The notes beneath the pieces were generated by a model. The model worked only from the letters and a program-made list of their open reading frames with translations. It was not told the DNA's origin and ran no database searches. DNA of 64,000 nt from Cephalopachus bancanus (taxonomy: Eukaryota > Chordata > Mammalia > Primates > Tarsiidae). Location: contig JAPVLO010000044.1 in assembly GCA_027257055.1 (NCBI GenBank), positions 248,001-312,000 of the forward strand. The letters run 5' to 3'. The translations under genes were made by a program, and so were the position numbers. Shown piece by piece: positions 32,820 to 44,040 of the stretch; positions within the stretch are counted from its first letter, which is position 1; each line of letters begins with the position of its first letter.

Positions 32820-33080
32820 ATTATCATAGTAGATGATATTTACAGGGTATATTTCCTCTGTACCAGGCATTGTGCTAAATACTCTATGTATATTGCCTCA
32901 TTTAATTTTCACAAGAGTCCTAAAGAGGAGATACTATTACTATCATTCACATTTTATAGACAATGAAACCAAGGATCATGGATATAGCCAACTAGACCAA
33001 GGTCACATTGAGGGTAGTGCTGGTATTTGAACCCATATTATAATTGAGCTGTATTACTCATGTGCTTAACAATGACACTT
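32820..33080 (-). mobile_element. MIR SINE, nearly full length
   Basis: tctgtaccaggcattgtgct, gcctcatttaattttcacaa, cacattttatagacaatgaa, accaaggtcacattgagggt and tttgaacccatattataatt follow antisense MIR. Confidence 0.88.
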
Positions 33081-33254
33081 GCCTTCCAAGTCATTTAGCT
33101 TTTGAAAAACTGTTTCTGGGTAAAGTTGTGATGTCTAATTCTCTGGAGCATCAAGATACTAACACAATCAGTTGATGTGACACTAGTTCTACCTTATTAT
33201 TTTCCAGGGTAAGATGTTGTTTAGATGTTCCAAAGTTAGGTGTTCCATATGAGA

Positions 33255-33625
33255 TGTTGCATTGGAACGAATGTTTGTGTTACCTCAGGATTTGTATTAT
33301 GAAATTCTAATTCCTAATGTGATGGTATTAGGAGGTAGAGCCTTTGGGAGATGATTAGGTCATGAGGATGGTACCCTCATGAATGGGATTTGTGCCCTTA
33401 TAAAAGAAGCCCCAGAGAACTGCCTTGCCTCTCTCACCATGTGAGGGCACAGTTAGAAGTTGGCAGTCAGCAACATGGAAGAGGGACCTCACTGGGACTC
33501 AGCCATGCTGATGCTCTGAGGATCTTGGACTTCTAGCTCCTGGAGATGTGAGAAATGCATTTCTGTAGTTTCTAAACCACCTAATTTATGGTATTTTGCT
33601 TTAGTTGTCCAAATTGACTAAGACA
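33255..33625 (+). mobile_element. MaLR-type LTR
   Basis: aacgaatgtttgtgttacct, taatgtgatggtattaggag, gagatgattaggtcatgagg, gaatgggatttgtgccctta, ctcaccatgtgagggcacag, atcttggacttctagctcct and ttgactaagaca give the complete sense order of a MaLR LTR. Confidence 0.9.
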
Positions 33626-33659
33626 CATGGCTTAACTGATATTTGCCTATGAAATAGCA

Positions 33660-33815
33660 TTGAGCATTTCGTTTTCCCCTATTTTAAACAGTACTGTAAT
33701 AAACATACTTGTACGTGTACTTTGAACATAGTGTGACTATGGGACAAATTCCTAGAAGTTCCATGCCTGCAGCAAAGGGTATGCATTGCTATCTTTGGAT
33801 AAATACTGACATCTT
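33660..33815 (-). mobile_element. Old L1 fragment
   Basis: actgtaataaacatacttgt, gggacaaattcctagaagtt and gcaaagggtatgcattgcta match the antisense of an old L1 3' region. Confidence 0.65.
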
Positions 33816-35424
33816 GCCTGATACTGGGGCTCACAGCTTGAACATTAAAATTAGAGCCCCTCATTGAGTGGCAGAATTTGAATCCCAAATTCCTCTCAGC
33901 AAAAATCCTCACCCTATGTTTTCAGACAGCAAAATTATTACCTGTGAAAAGGGACTCCCCTTTTAGTTATTCCTTATACCAAAATGTTGATCCCATGGTG
34001 AAACAGTGTTATCTCTTTTAAAACTTGAGGGAAAATTAAGAAAAGGAAGTTCATGAAGCCAGAATATGTTGATCCTATGTTTGTTGAGCTCAATTTCTAC
34101 AAAGACAAACCCCCATATTTGGGAAAACGGAATCGCTTAGTTTCCCTGTTTTCTTCTCATAATTAGCCTAAACCTCAGAAGACTCTGTCTAGGGCAGCTA
34201 AAACTTTAGGAAAAAAGGCGTGAAGGCTCATTTTGACGAGAAGACGAAACTCCAAATGGTTGTTTGGGGAACTGACTGAGACTTCTGGCTGAGACTCAAG
34301 ATGTTATACATTTGCCTACATATTTAATACTGTACTCAAGTTCCCAAGCCTTCTTTGATGAATTTAAAAAAAAAATTTGAATCTGAGTATTTCTTCCTCC
34401 TATAAATGGTTATTTCTCTACACAGATACACGTGGGAGAATATTTAATTAGAATTGAAAATGTTTTGAGCATGTTAAGTACAATCTAAGTGATAAGTATC
34501 ATGATCTTTAAATGCTACAATAAGCATTATAATACATGCCTAATTCACTGATGAGCACTTGGCATGTCTTTGACAAATTCTTAATAAATTGCTCAAAAGA
34601 GCCCTTTAGAAAGTGTCATTTCACACTATATAACTCTACCTCTGATATTTCTCAACCTTGTCTATCTGCAGAAATGGGAAATTCTCTTGAACATTTTTCT
34701 TAACTGATTCTGATTTATGGGCTTTGGTGGAAACTCCCAGGGACTTGTTGCAATATACTGTAAATGAAATCTGCTAGCTACACAATTTGAAAAGTGAAGG
34801 CTGTAGTCTCCAAGTTTTCAAAAGCAACCCATTTCACCTAGACAATGAATTATGGCATCCATAAGTACACAAAAAGCCTGAATCCTGTACTTGATATGTA
34901 TCTTCAAGGGAGAAGCTGTATGAGTCTTACAAAGACTATCCCCAGCCCACATGTCATCTGGAGGGTATTAAGAGAAGATTTGTAGCAATTTAGTTGATTG
35001 TTAGTGTTAGGGCAGCAATTCCTTAGTATCAAAGTACTCAATAAATTCTCCCCATTCCCAGATCGCAAGCTTTGCAATTAAATTTGGGTGTAAGTAAAAG
35101 ATGTTTTGAAAATTAATTAAAAAAAATTTTTAAAGGCATTAATATAAAAACGTCCATGGCTGCATAGCAACTTTTAAATTACTTGAAAGTGGAAAAAAAG
35201 CGACGCTGGGTTTCGCAGGATCATTTATTTATTTCCTAGTATGTGCCTCAAGCTGGATGTTCTAACTGTAAGAATTTCATAGTAAGAAATTTCAATCTTA
35301 TCTGCATTAAAATATCTGAAAAGATTACAGATGCTTATGCTGATGAGGTAAGTGAAGCTCAAAGAGGTTAAATGTGTTGTACAGGTTCACATTGATAGTG
35401 GGGGGGAGGGCTGGCTCACTGACT
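33816..35424. other. Unassigned sequence with weak MIR trace
   Basis: No gene or confident repeat over most of this interval. At 35340-35405 the words gatgaggtaagtgaagctca and gtacaggttcacattgatag suggest an antisense MIR scrap. Confidence 0.4.
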
Positions 35425-36125
35425 TAAGAAAATAACTGTTATTTTGGAATAATTTTAGGTTTACAGAAAAGTCACAACGATAATATAAAGACTTCCTGTA
35501 TACCTACTTCCATACCTGCATATTAGGGCTTAAGGAAAGACTTCAGAGATAATCTAATGTCATTATTATTATTTTTTAAAAAGTAATAACAGTTCCTCTA
35601 ATATGAATGTATTATATAACTATGGTATATTCGTCAAAACCAAAAAATTAACTTTAGTACATTACTATTGACTAAACTCCAGAATTTATTCAGATTTTAT
35701 CTGTTTTTTTAAAAATTTTTCTTTCACTAATGCCATTTTCTAATATCAGGATCAAGGGCATTCAAGACACCACATTGTGTTTAGTCATTAATCATTCTAG
35801 TCTATGACAGTTTCTAAGTCTTTTATGGTTCCTCATGATGTTGACAGTTTTGAGAGTACTTGTCAAGTTTTTTGTACAATGTTCCTCAATTTGGGTTTGT
35901 CTTGATATTCTTCTCATGATCAGTTAGACTGGGGTTTTGGATTTTGGGAAAGACTACCATGAAGCTAAAATCCCTTCTCATCATATCATATTATGCTATT
36001 CTACTTTCAACATAATTTATCACTGGAAACATTAACTTAGATTTCTTGGTTAAGGTAGTGTCTGCCAGGTTTCTGGGCCACAGTTTTGATCTGTGGTAAA
36101 GAGTGTGGCAATTGATTAGTGATGT
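35425..36125 (-). mobile_element. Old L1 (L1M/L1ME type) 3' region
   Basis: ttttaggtttacagaaaagt, gacttcctgtatacctactt, cattcaagacaccacattgt, tcctcaatttgggtttgtct, tgatcagttagactggggtt and gaaagactaccatgaagc follow the antisense order of an old L1 3' region. No frame survives. Confidence 0.7.
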
Positions 36126-36289
36126 CTGCTATGAGTACAGATTTAGGTAATAGTGGTGTTCACATAAGATATTTGCTATCCCTGACTTATATAAGACTAT
36201 TACATTTGCAGATGAAGAATCTGAAATTTACTTTGCAGAATTTTATGTAATTGTGCTTGTAGTGAAGCCATCTATATTTTAAACATTAA

Positions 36290-36370
36290 CTTATAATTAA
36301 CTAACATTAACTGAGCACCTATAATATGCAAGGGTCATATTTATATTTCTCACTTTTAATAGACAGAGAA
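36290..36370 (-). mobile_element. MIR SINE fragment
   Basis: acattaactgagcacctata then atatgcaagggtcatattta is the antisense MIR/L2 tail. Confidence 0.5.
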
Positions 36371-36744
36371 TATTAGGGCTTAATGGGACAATTTAATTTC
36401 CTCATTGTTATTTTTTTAATTGAAAAAATTAAAAGTTCAAACAAACAAACGAGCACACTAGAGGCCCAGAAAGTTGCAATCATTGCCTGAAGTATAGAAG
36501 GATGAGATTGGAAGCATACTGAATACTTGCTTATATTTGTTACTAAACTTATATAAGTTACTTTAGCTAAAGTGTCTGTGAAGTGCTGCTTCTCCAAGAG
36601 ACTATTAAAATGAGCACTTTTCAAGTGTAGGGGAAATAGGCATCAAAACATTTTCTCTCCAGTCCACCAACATATTTTTGGTTGTCATGTATAAATAGAT
36701 GATTTTTACAAACAACAGTGTGCTTTCAAAAGTTTGTTCATGTG
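36371..36744. other. Unassigned sequence
   Basis: No gene or repeat recognised. Confidence 0.4.
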
Positions 36745-36893
36745 AGAACAATTCAGTGAATATTAACCATTTATCAGGTACTGAGCTAGATAGATGCTGG
36801 ATATACACTGGAGAATAAAATAGACATGGACCCTATCCAAGGGCAACTTATAGCCTAGTGGAGCATAAAGATATAAAATAAATTAAAATAATA

Positions 36894-37045
36894 GTCAGGT
36901 ATTCAGTGGTGCTTACCTGTAGTCCCAGCTACTTGGGAAGGTGAGGAGGGAGGATCACCTAAGCCCAGGAGTTTGAGTCCAGCCTGAGCAACATAACGAG
37001 AACTTATCTCTATTAAAACAAACAATACTACCAACAAAACAGCGA
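36894..37045 (+). mobile_element. FLAM-type Alu monomer
   Basis: gtcaggtattcagtggtgct, tacctgtagtcccagctact, tgggaaggtgaggagggagg, cctaagcccaggagtttgag and ccagcctgagcaacataacg, then an A-rich tail. A single arm only, without a second monomer: a fossil left monomer, older than dimeric Alus. Confidence 0.75.
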
Positions 37046-37279
37046 AGAATGCTATAAAGGAAGCCAACATGTAGTGCTAACAAAATAAAAGAAGGGTGGG
37101 GAAGATAATTAGGGTGGTCAGAGAAGACTTGCTTCAGAAAGTGATGCTTAAACAGAGAAAGAGGAACCTTGCAAAGTGTCTGAGTCAGAGGGCAGAGACC
37201 CTAAGGGAGGATAAAAGGAAGAGCCTGAGGAACTAGAAGGCCTGCAAGACTGGGCTCTTCAACAACGGGGCAGCAAATG

Positions 37280-37731
37280 TGCCGATATTCTGCTCATATC
37301 CCTGTGGCACTGCATTCCACAGTGTGCTGATATTCTGCTTATATTCTGGGGCTTTCTCTGGCTTGATAGGTCAACATATTAGGCAGGTTACAGGTGCCAG
37401 GAAGTTGATGCCCAGGAGCTGTTCTCAACCTATGATGAATGAGAGTTGGTGGGTCAACATCATTCCAGCCTCCTTGTCCCTCAGACGGATAACTTGGAGG
37501 TATGTTCTGTGCTCCTAGGAATCCTCAGGGGATGAGACCTTGGTTGCCCATTGTGAAAACTCATAGATAACATTGCTTTCATTTGGCTTCCTTCCTTACA
37601 CTGCATCCCTCGCTTGTTCCCTTACCCTTACACTGCCTTCCTTCCTCGTTCCCTTGTCATTCTCCTTCCAAATAAATTTCTTCAACTCATATCCTGGTTC
37701 AGAACCTCATTTGGAGTAACCCAACCTAAGA
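37280..37731 (+). mobile_element. Solo LTR (ERVL-like) inside L2
   Basis: It starts tgccgatattctgctcatat and ends ggagtaacccaacctaaga. A polyadenylation signal (aataaa, near 37672) sits about 60 bp before the end, as in LTRs whose U5 ends in gaacccagcctaagaca. caaatg flanks both sides (37274-37279 and 37732-37737), a possible 6-bp duplication. Family not certain. Confidence 0.6.
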
Positions 37732-37900
37732 CAAATGGAAGGGATGATACAAGCTGAGGCTGAAAATGTAGGCAGAGATTAGAGTATACAGGGCTTAGTA
37801 GGCTTTGTAAAAAAGTTTGATTTCATTTTAAGAGAAATGGAAGGTTCTTAAGGAGTGATTTGATTAGATTTTAAAAAGTACTCTAAAAATATAGATTGGC

Positions 37901-38075
37901 CTTATACTCCTGTCTTTAGAAGGTATCTTAGAAGCAATCTACTTGAATTCTTACTTTGAAGAAATTGAAAATGAGACCTGTAGAAGTAGTGATTTGCTGA
38001 AAGCCATACAGTGGTAGAGGTAAGATTACTATGAGTTAGACCTTGTGACCAAGGACTCCTGACTGTCCAGGACTC
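37901..38075 (-). mobile_element. MIR-like SINE
   Basis: ggtatcttagaagcaatcta, gaagaaattgaaaatgagac and gctgaaagccatacagtggt are loosely antisense MIR. Confidence 0.45.
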
Positions 38076-39639
38076 AATGGTGGCTCCTTGATAACTTCGA
38101 GATGGGCTCTAATAACCTCTTAGAGCAGTTTCACCCAAAAGAGCATTTGCTAAGGAAATTAAAATGAATTTTGAGTTCAACATGCTGCAGAGTACTGCGT
38201 TAGATAATTACCATAACATGCTAGACAGTTGAAATTACAGGGGAGAAAAACAGTTAAGACACTGGCCTAGTTATTAAGTATTAAAGACACTGAAGGTTTT
38301 TCCTGTGTGATAAGTACTAGGATAGGGCATGATAACCATTTGCAAATATTTGTAAAGGTGCAGACAGTGAGGAGAGAGAGAAATTACTTAGCTTAGAACA
38401 GTGGAGGAAAGCTTGAAGTAATGAGGTGGAACAAAAGGGAAATATTATTAGCTGAAGAGTGGGAAAAGGGTTTTTGCAATGAGAACCAGTCAGTTGTATT
38501 TACACACAAACTCAATTGTCTGAGTGAACCTTATGTAGTGTTTGAAATAGAGAGGAAAAAATAAAACAGAATTAGAAAGCTTTATACGGGCACATATCTC
38601 TTGTGTTTCTTGAAATTATTTTTTCTTATTCTCCGACTTTTCCAGCATATTTCCTGTACATTTGAAGCACAATTATTTTACAACAGTAGATGTGTGCAAT
38701 TTGATCACTTTTATGATTGACTGAGTCAAATTTCTCTTCTATGAAACAGAGACAGATAAATAATTGGACTACAAACCAACTGTTCTCTAATTATGTTTCA
38801 CTCGCTGATTGCCTGTGGCATTAAGAGAGAATACATTACCATTGTTAATCATTTTTACAGTGTTTTAACATTTGTACAAGTTTAGACTACAAAAAAGTCA
38901 AGGTTATTGAAGTACTAAATAGTCACTGGGAGATACAAATTTTCAGTGTGAATTTGAATGGTTAACCTTAAAAAAAAAATCAAACAGCAATGACAATAAT
39001 AAACCCAAAACAAAACCAAAAAATGATTCACTGTTTTACTTCAGTTGTTTTCAGTGGGTTCTTAAGTGGTAATTTATTACTGAATATGATTTACTGGTAA
39101 TCAACATTATTTTTCCTTGTTTTATTTGGATTTGTTGAATTTTCCAGCATCAATCATTTCACAACTTATTCAAGTAATCACACTCCATCTCCCCAAGAAA
39201 AACACCCAACAATCCACATGTCCCTTCAGTTTATGGGGGGTACTCTAAGGATAAGATGTCACAGTGGGAATATGTAATTCCTCTATGCTAACGGGCCTTC
39301 CTCTCCCTGTTGTTTGAAGTGTCATCATTGAATATAATTCCTTAGCACACTGTTTGCTTTGTCTTCAGTTGAGAGCCAGCAAAATAGCGGCTATAATTAT
39401 ATCTCCTTAAGACGATGCCCATTTGATTGAAGGCTAGGCTGAAAATATACTCTACATTATCATATGAAAAAGCCACATAAAGAGCCCTGTCTCCAAACTG
39501 CAGAGTAACCCTGCTCCAAGTGATTCTAAATGAAGTGACAAAGTGCAAAAAAAGGCGAAAGCACTCATTTGACCACGAACCCACTGAAATATCACTTTGA
39601 TGAATGCAAACACATTTATCATCTGCACTAGGAAATGTT
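38076..39639. other. Unassigned sequence
   Basis: No gene or recognised repeat. An A-rich (aaac)n-like patch lies at 38969-39025. Part of the interval (38560-38900) is complex and repeat-free, and could be ancient unique sequence. Confidence 0.4.
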
Positions 39640-40080
39640 TTATGTCACTATCTCAGTAAAGGCAGTTGTAGTTCTAAGGAACAGAAACCCATGCCAAACT
39701 AGCTTAAGCAAGAAAGGGAATTTATTGTAAGTATACAGGGGTGTGTGCCAGCATCTACAAGGGGCTAGGAGAAGAATCAAGAAAACTATCCAGACCCAAG
39801 GCCCTGATTCTTTTGGTCTCCCTCTGGGGTCACCTGGTCTCTCATCTCTGCCTGTCTCTGTGTAACCCCTTACTCTTACAGAAGATTGACTCTCTTTGCT
39901 TCTCTCTTTAGGTGTCTGCTCTATTGCTCCTTCCTCGAACCACCTCAGTTGCAGCCACATCTGAGCCTCAGATTAGCATCTCCCAGTTGTAAATTCTGGG
40001 AGAGGCAAGTCTCATAGTCCAGTTCGGGATGTGATCTCTCTAGGGAGGCCATGGAAGACTGTATATTACAACCATGGCTG
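39640..40080 (-). mobile_element. Probable old interspersed repeat, family unknown
   Basis: ggaacagaaacccatgccaa, actagcttaagcaagaaagg and gaatttattgtaag look familiar from dispersed mammalian repeats read in antisense (usually aaactggcttaagcaaaaag, gaatttattggctc). I cannot name the family. The long minus-strand frame here is probably repeat-derived. Confidence 0.4.
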
Positions 40081-40147
40081 CCAGGGCTCAAACCTGTGGG
40101 CCAGGGAAGTTCTTTGAGACAAAGGGTTGTTGTAAATATCAAAAGGT

Positions 40148-40220
40148 GTTTACTACATATGATAGTACTACAGATAATATAGGTATTTACTACATATGAT
40201 AGTACTACATACTATCATAT
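40148..40220. repeat. Local direct duplication plus perfect hairpin
   Basis: tttactacatatgatagtac occurs twice (about 40149 and 40186). The second copy runs into an exact inverted repeat: atatgatagta, loop ctaca, tactatcatat (40194-40220), an 11-bp stem. Confidence 0.92.
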
Positions 40221-40228
40221 TATAACTC

Positions 40229-40560
40229 ATGAATTATTCACTCATTTGTCAAATAATATTGAGTGCTGACTGTGTTCCAGGTACTAGGGCTACAGAAGAG
40301 AACAAAGATTCACTGAGAGAACAGGGCAGGCACAATCCCTGACCTCATAGAACATTCTAGAGTGGGGAGATGGAAGAAAATAAGTAAATATAAATAAATC
40401 AGGAAATTAGGAGGTGATAAAGACAGTGAAAAAATCAGGGAAAGGAAAAAAGGAGTGCCAGGGAGTGGAGAGGTGTGTTTTTTAAAGATTTGGTCAGGAA
40501 TAGTTGGTTGAGAGGGTGCTATTTGAGCCAAGTCCTGAAGGAAGCAGTGGAAGGAATCAT
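40229..40560 (-). mobile_element. L2 LINE 3' end
   Basis: cactcatttgtcaaataata, ttgagtgctgactgtgttcc, aggtactagggctacagaag, caatccctgacctcatagaa, cattctagagtggggagatg and gccaagtcctgaaggaagca follow antisense L2. Confidence 0.88.
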
Positions 40561-41039
40561 GTGGATACTGATACTTAATTTTGAGTGATTTTTATTGAAC
40601 CTCAACCAACCATAAGATGACAATTTATAATGCTTTGTTTCTTGGAAGCTTATCACAAAAATTTCTTTTTTAGGAAGTAGGGATTTTCACATTAATTCAG
40701 TATTTATGTTTGCCAGACATCCCAAGTGCCTGCAGTTAGGGATCCTAGTTACTAATCATGTTTCTGTATTTCAAAATCAAATAGCGGACAATGCCATTAT
40801 TGGTTAGATATCAGTAGGCACAGAACACTATACTATCACAGAAGCTCTGCCAGCTATGTGAAGGAGGGCAAAGGGAAGGTTGACTGGACAGACTATTCTC
40901 CATTGGCTTTCAAGTTGAACGAGTCTGTGAAAAAGTCTGGTGTGCCTTTTAATAAGTTCTATTCACTTATTATTTAACAGGTAATGAGAGCTTGAGTGAG
41001 GTAAATGTTCTTAAATATTGATGACTGTGTGTCTATGTG
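40561..41039. other. Unassigned sequence
   Basis: No gene or repeat recognised. Confidence 0.4.
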
Positions 41040-41580
41040 GTTATTTTCTTCACTTCAAAAGTGGATGAAGGCACACCTATGTTCACAGCATTATTTAACA
41101 CTAATGTTATACTCAAGAGGTAAAAGCAACCCAAACGTCCTCAACAGTTGAGTGGATATACAAAATGTCTGGAGGTACAAGAGAATATTATTCAGTCTTA
41201 AAAAGGAAGGAAATTTTGTCATTTGTTACAAAGTGAATGAACCTTGAAGACATAATGCCGAGTGAAATAAGCCAGTCATAAAAAGACAAACACAGTGTGA
41301 TTTCACTCATGTGAAGTACCTAAGTTGAATTCATCAAAATGGAAAGTAGAATTGTGGTTATCAGGGGCACAGGGGAGAGGGAAAGGGGAGTTTTTGTTTA
41401 ATGGGAATAGCATTTCAGTTTTGCAAGATGAAAAATTCTGAAGATCTGTTGCACAACAATGTGAATACCATTAATACTATTGAACTGTACATTTAGAAAT
41501 GGCTAAGATGGTAGATTTTATAGTCTGTGTTGTATGGGTGTGTGTGTTTTAAACCACATTTAAAGAATAAAAGAATGATG
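41040..41580 (+). mobile_element. Old L1 (L1M type): ORF2 end plus 3' UTR
   Basis: Sense landmarks: agcaacccaaacgtcctcaa, gaatattattcagtcttaaa, gaatgaaccttgaagacata, atgccgagtgaaataagcca, gtcataaaaagacaaacaca, gcattttcagttttgcaaga-like, gttgcacaacaatgtgaata and attgaactgtacatttagaa. The ORF2 C-terminal frame is broken by stops. Confidence 0.9.
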
Positions 41581-41823
41581 GTACAGAGAGACACAAATAA
41601 ACTGATAGGACTGAGGAATAGCTGTTGCAGCCCTGGACTGCTCACCTGCAGACTTCTGTGACGCGAAGAAACAAAGCTCTACTCAGAAGGTAACAAAACA
41701 AAAAGTATATAATGACTTCCTAAAGTCTATTGAATCCCAGTACATCAGTCAAGCCCCTCCATCAACTAGTCTTAAAATTTGGTTTTTCATATGTCCTTTT
41801 GTCCCCTGAAGCTTTAGTAATCT
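41581..41823. other. Unassigned spacer
   Basis: No repeat or gene recognised. Confidence 0.4.
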
Positions 41824-42096
41824 GACAGGGTCTCACTCTGTCACCTAGGCTGGAGTACAGTGGCATGATCACGGCTCACTGCACAAACTCCTGGGCTCAA
41901 GCGATCCTTCTGCCTCAGTCTCCCAAGTAGCTGGGACTACAGGCACCTGCCACCATATCCTGCTTATTTTTAATTTTTTGTAGAGATGAGGTCTCTATGT
42001 TGCCCAGTCTGTTTTTAAACTTCTGAGCTCAAGTCATCCTTCCACCTTGGCCTCATAAAGTGCTAGGATTGCAGGTGTGAGCAATCATGCCCAGCC
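41824..42096 (-). mobile_element. Alu dimer, older J-like
   Basis: gacagggtctcactctgtca, catgatcacggctcactgca, ctcctgggctcaagcgatcc, tagagatgaggtctctatgt and gcaatcatgcccagcc. The adjacent T-run is lost. It has the J-type ctgggctcaagc word and lacks the young signature. Confidence 0.92.
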
Positions 42097-42171
42097 ACAA
42101 ATCTGACCACTTTGTGTCCAGATACCTGATACGCACTCCAAATTCACCTTCTATGTTATCTCCTACAGCAG

Positions 42172-42191
42172 TTTTTTTTTTTTTTTTTTTG
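42172..42191. repeat. Poly-T run
   Basis: About 20 T, not attached to a recognisable element. It may be the tail of a lost minus-strand insertion. Confidence 0.95.
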
Positions 42192-43354
42192 CATTTCAGT
42201 CTTTTGTGACATCAGTATTTGGGACAATTTTCTCATTCTTAGTGTCCATATTTCTTGTGGCACTTGGCTCTTCCTGTCTTGTGTTAGAACTTGAGCATAC
42301 ATCTTTACTCCACAATTACATTATAATTCCTTGAAGTTAGAAAACTTGATTTTAACGTTATTATGTCTTCCACAGCACCACCAAAGTGCCAGTCGCATAG
42401 CAAATGCTCTGGAATGTAAACAAACCAACCAAAAATATGGTCAGATGTTTCAATCAAGGCAGAAATGAAAATGTATAAGCTTCTTAATAACATGGAATTT
42501 ATTAATTCCATTATTTTACTTCCAAGTTTGGTTATATGACATGCTGATATGAATCAAAGAGAGGTCTCTGGGGTCATATTAAAGATGAAATGCTGTGAAA
42601 TCAAGTGGATCAGCTGCTTGGTTATTCTGAATCATTATCTAGTTAAGATTAATAACTCAAAAGCTATCATTTTTTCATATGGCATTTTCATCAATAGACC
42701 AGAAGTTTTTAATTTTTTCCAATATGAAAACACCTATGTTTAACACCAATTTTGTGACAGTAGTACTTTTGTGTATGGAAACTGAAATAATAATCAATGA
42801 TAAAGCGACGACAAACTCAATGATCTTAGAAAAGTCTTTTTTATCTTGTTAGTTCACAGCACCATCTATATATATTTGAAAAACAGCAGAATTTGTGTGA
42901 TGCATTTATTTATTTCAACAACAGACCATGAGTGTAGTATTTATAGATTTTTCAGAGTCCTTGCCAATGGAACCATTGATTTAAAAATCAATTAAACATA
43001 TTTATGGGATGTGTAGCTTTTGTGTGGCAAAACAAATAAGGACTAGATTCCATTTTGTCACCTTTCATCTACATGTGCAATTTTGAAAATCTACTTTCTC
43101 TGTGAAGGAGATGAAGTTTTGTTGTTATAATACTTGTGGGAATATTTCACTCATGGCTGGAATCACCGTATATAATTAAATATAGATCATTCATCAAGAG
43201 TCAACTTATAGAAACACATGTCCAGCCACCTACAAATAACTTTATAACAACTACAGTGGAATCTGGAATTAATGGCTAAGAGCTTCCTAATTGGATCTTA
43301 GTGGAATTTTTGCTCTGACATACCCACCTTTTGTTGTTATTATTTTATATATCG
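42192..43354. other. Unassigned AT-rich sequence
   Basis: No gene or confident repeat. Dense homeodomain-like AT words reflect base composition. Confidence 0.4.
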
Positions 43355-43615
43355 GTGCCACACTGATCCTCTTCTATGTATTGAACTAGCCTACATCCTT
43401 AGTTCCCAGTTTAATGGCCACTTCCTTGTAGAGGCTTTGTCTGATTTCTCCCAGCAAAGTAGACTTTACCTTTTTTAACATTGTGATTGTGTCATAATTT
43501 CATCATCAGGATGGTATACCACACGGAGCAGAAACTTTGTCTCGTTTGTCTCATGGTGTATACTTGTCACATGGAGGCTGGTCAATATATGTTTGTTAAA
43601 CAAATTAATAAATAT
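43355..43615 (+). mobile_element. L2 LINE 3' end
   Basis: cttagttcccagtttaatgg, ttgtagaggctttgtctgat, gatggtataccacacggagc, agaaactttgtctcgtttgt, atggaggctggtcaatatat and gtttgttaaacaaattaata follow sense L2. Confidence 0.75.
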
Positions 43616-43884
43616 CCCCTGCTGTTTCATTTTGAGCTCTAGGTTGGTATATATTGGATTGCTTCATTAATTGCAAAAGAGTCTCAACCTGAGTCTAAAA
43701 ATTGCTCAAAAGTCTGACCTAAAATGTAGTTTTTATGTATCATATTTGCCTACAGCACATATGTCTGTTCTTATTTGTGACTGCCCATATTTGTGCAAAT
43801 GTTGGAATCTATTCAAATCTTCTCTAGTATGTGATCTGAAATGTGTCTTGTCTCTCTTCACTGCGATGTGGTTGTTTTTCAATG
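43616..43884. other. Unassigned spacer
   Basis: No repeat or gene recognised. A plus-strand frame at 43671-43892 runs into the next L2 and has no support. Confidence 0.35.
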
Positions 43885-44040
43885 GGCCTTGATGCCAGCC
43901 CCCTAGAATGTGAGTCCTCTGAGGGCAAGGACCTGTTTTATCTGGTTTTTATGATATCTTAGCATTTAGAATAGTAGTACATGGCAGGTCCCTGAAAAAA
44001 TTGATTGTATAAGTGAATGACTGTTGACTGACTTACTAAT
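43885..44040 (+). mobile_element. L2 LINE 3' end
   Basis: ccctagaatgtgagtcctct, gagggcaaggacctgtttta, atgatatcttagcatttaga, catggcaggtccctg and gtgaatgactgttgactgac follow sense L2. Confidence 0.8.

Larger units (their letters stand above)
36745..37900 (-). mobile_element. L2 LINE 3' region, interrupted twice
   Basis: Segments 36745-36893, 37046-37279 and 37738-37900 join in antisense L2 order: accatttatcaggtactgag, ccaagggcaacttatagcct, agggtggtcagagaagactt, gaagagcctgaggaactaga, tacagggcttagtaggcttt and aaggagtgatttgattagat. The first gap holds a FLAM, the second an LTR. Confidence 0.8.

Noticed and set aside
39640..39960. 106-codon minus-strand frame
   Set aside because: Probably inside an old interspersed repeat. 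No recognisable protein family.
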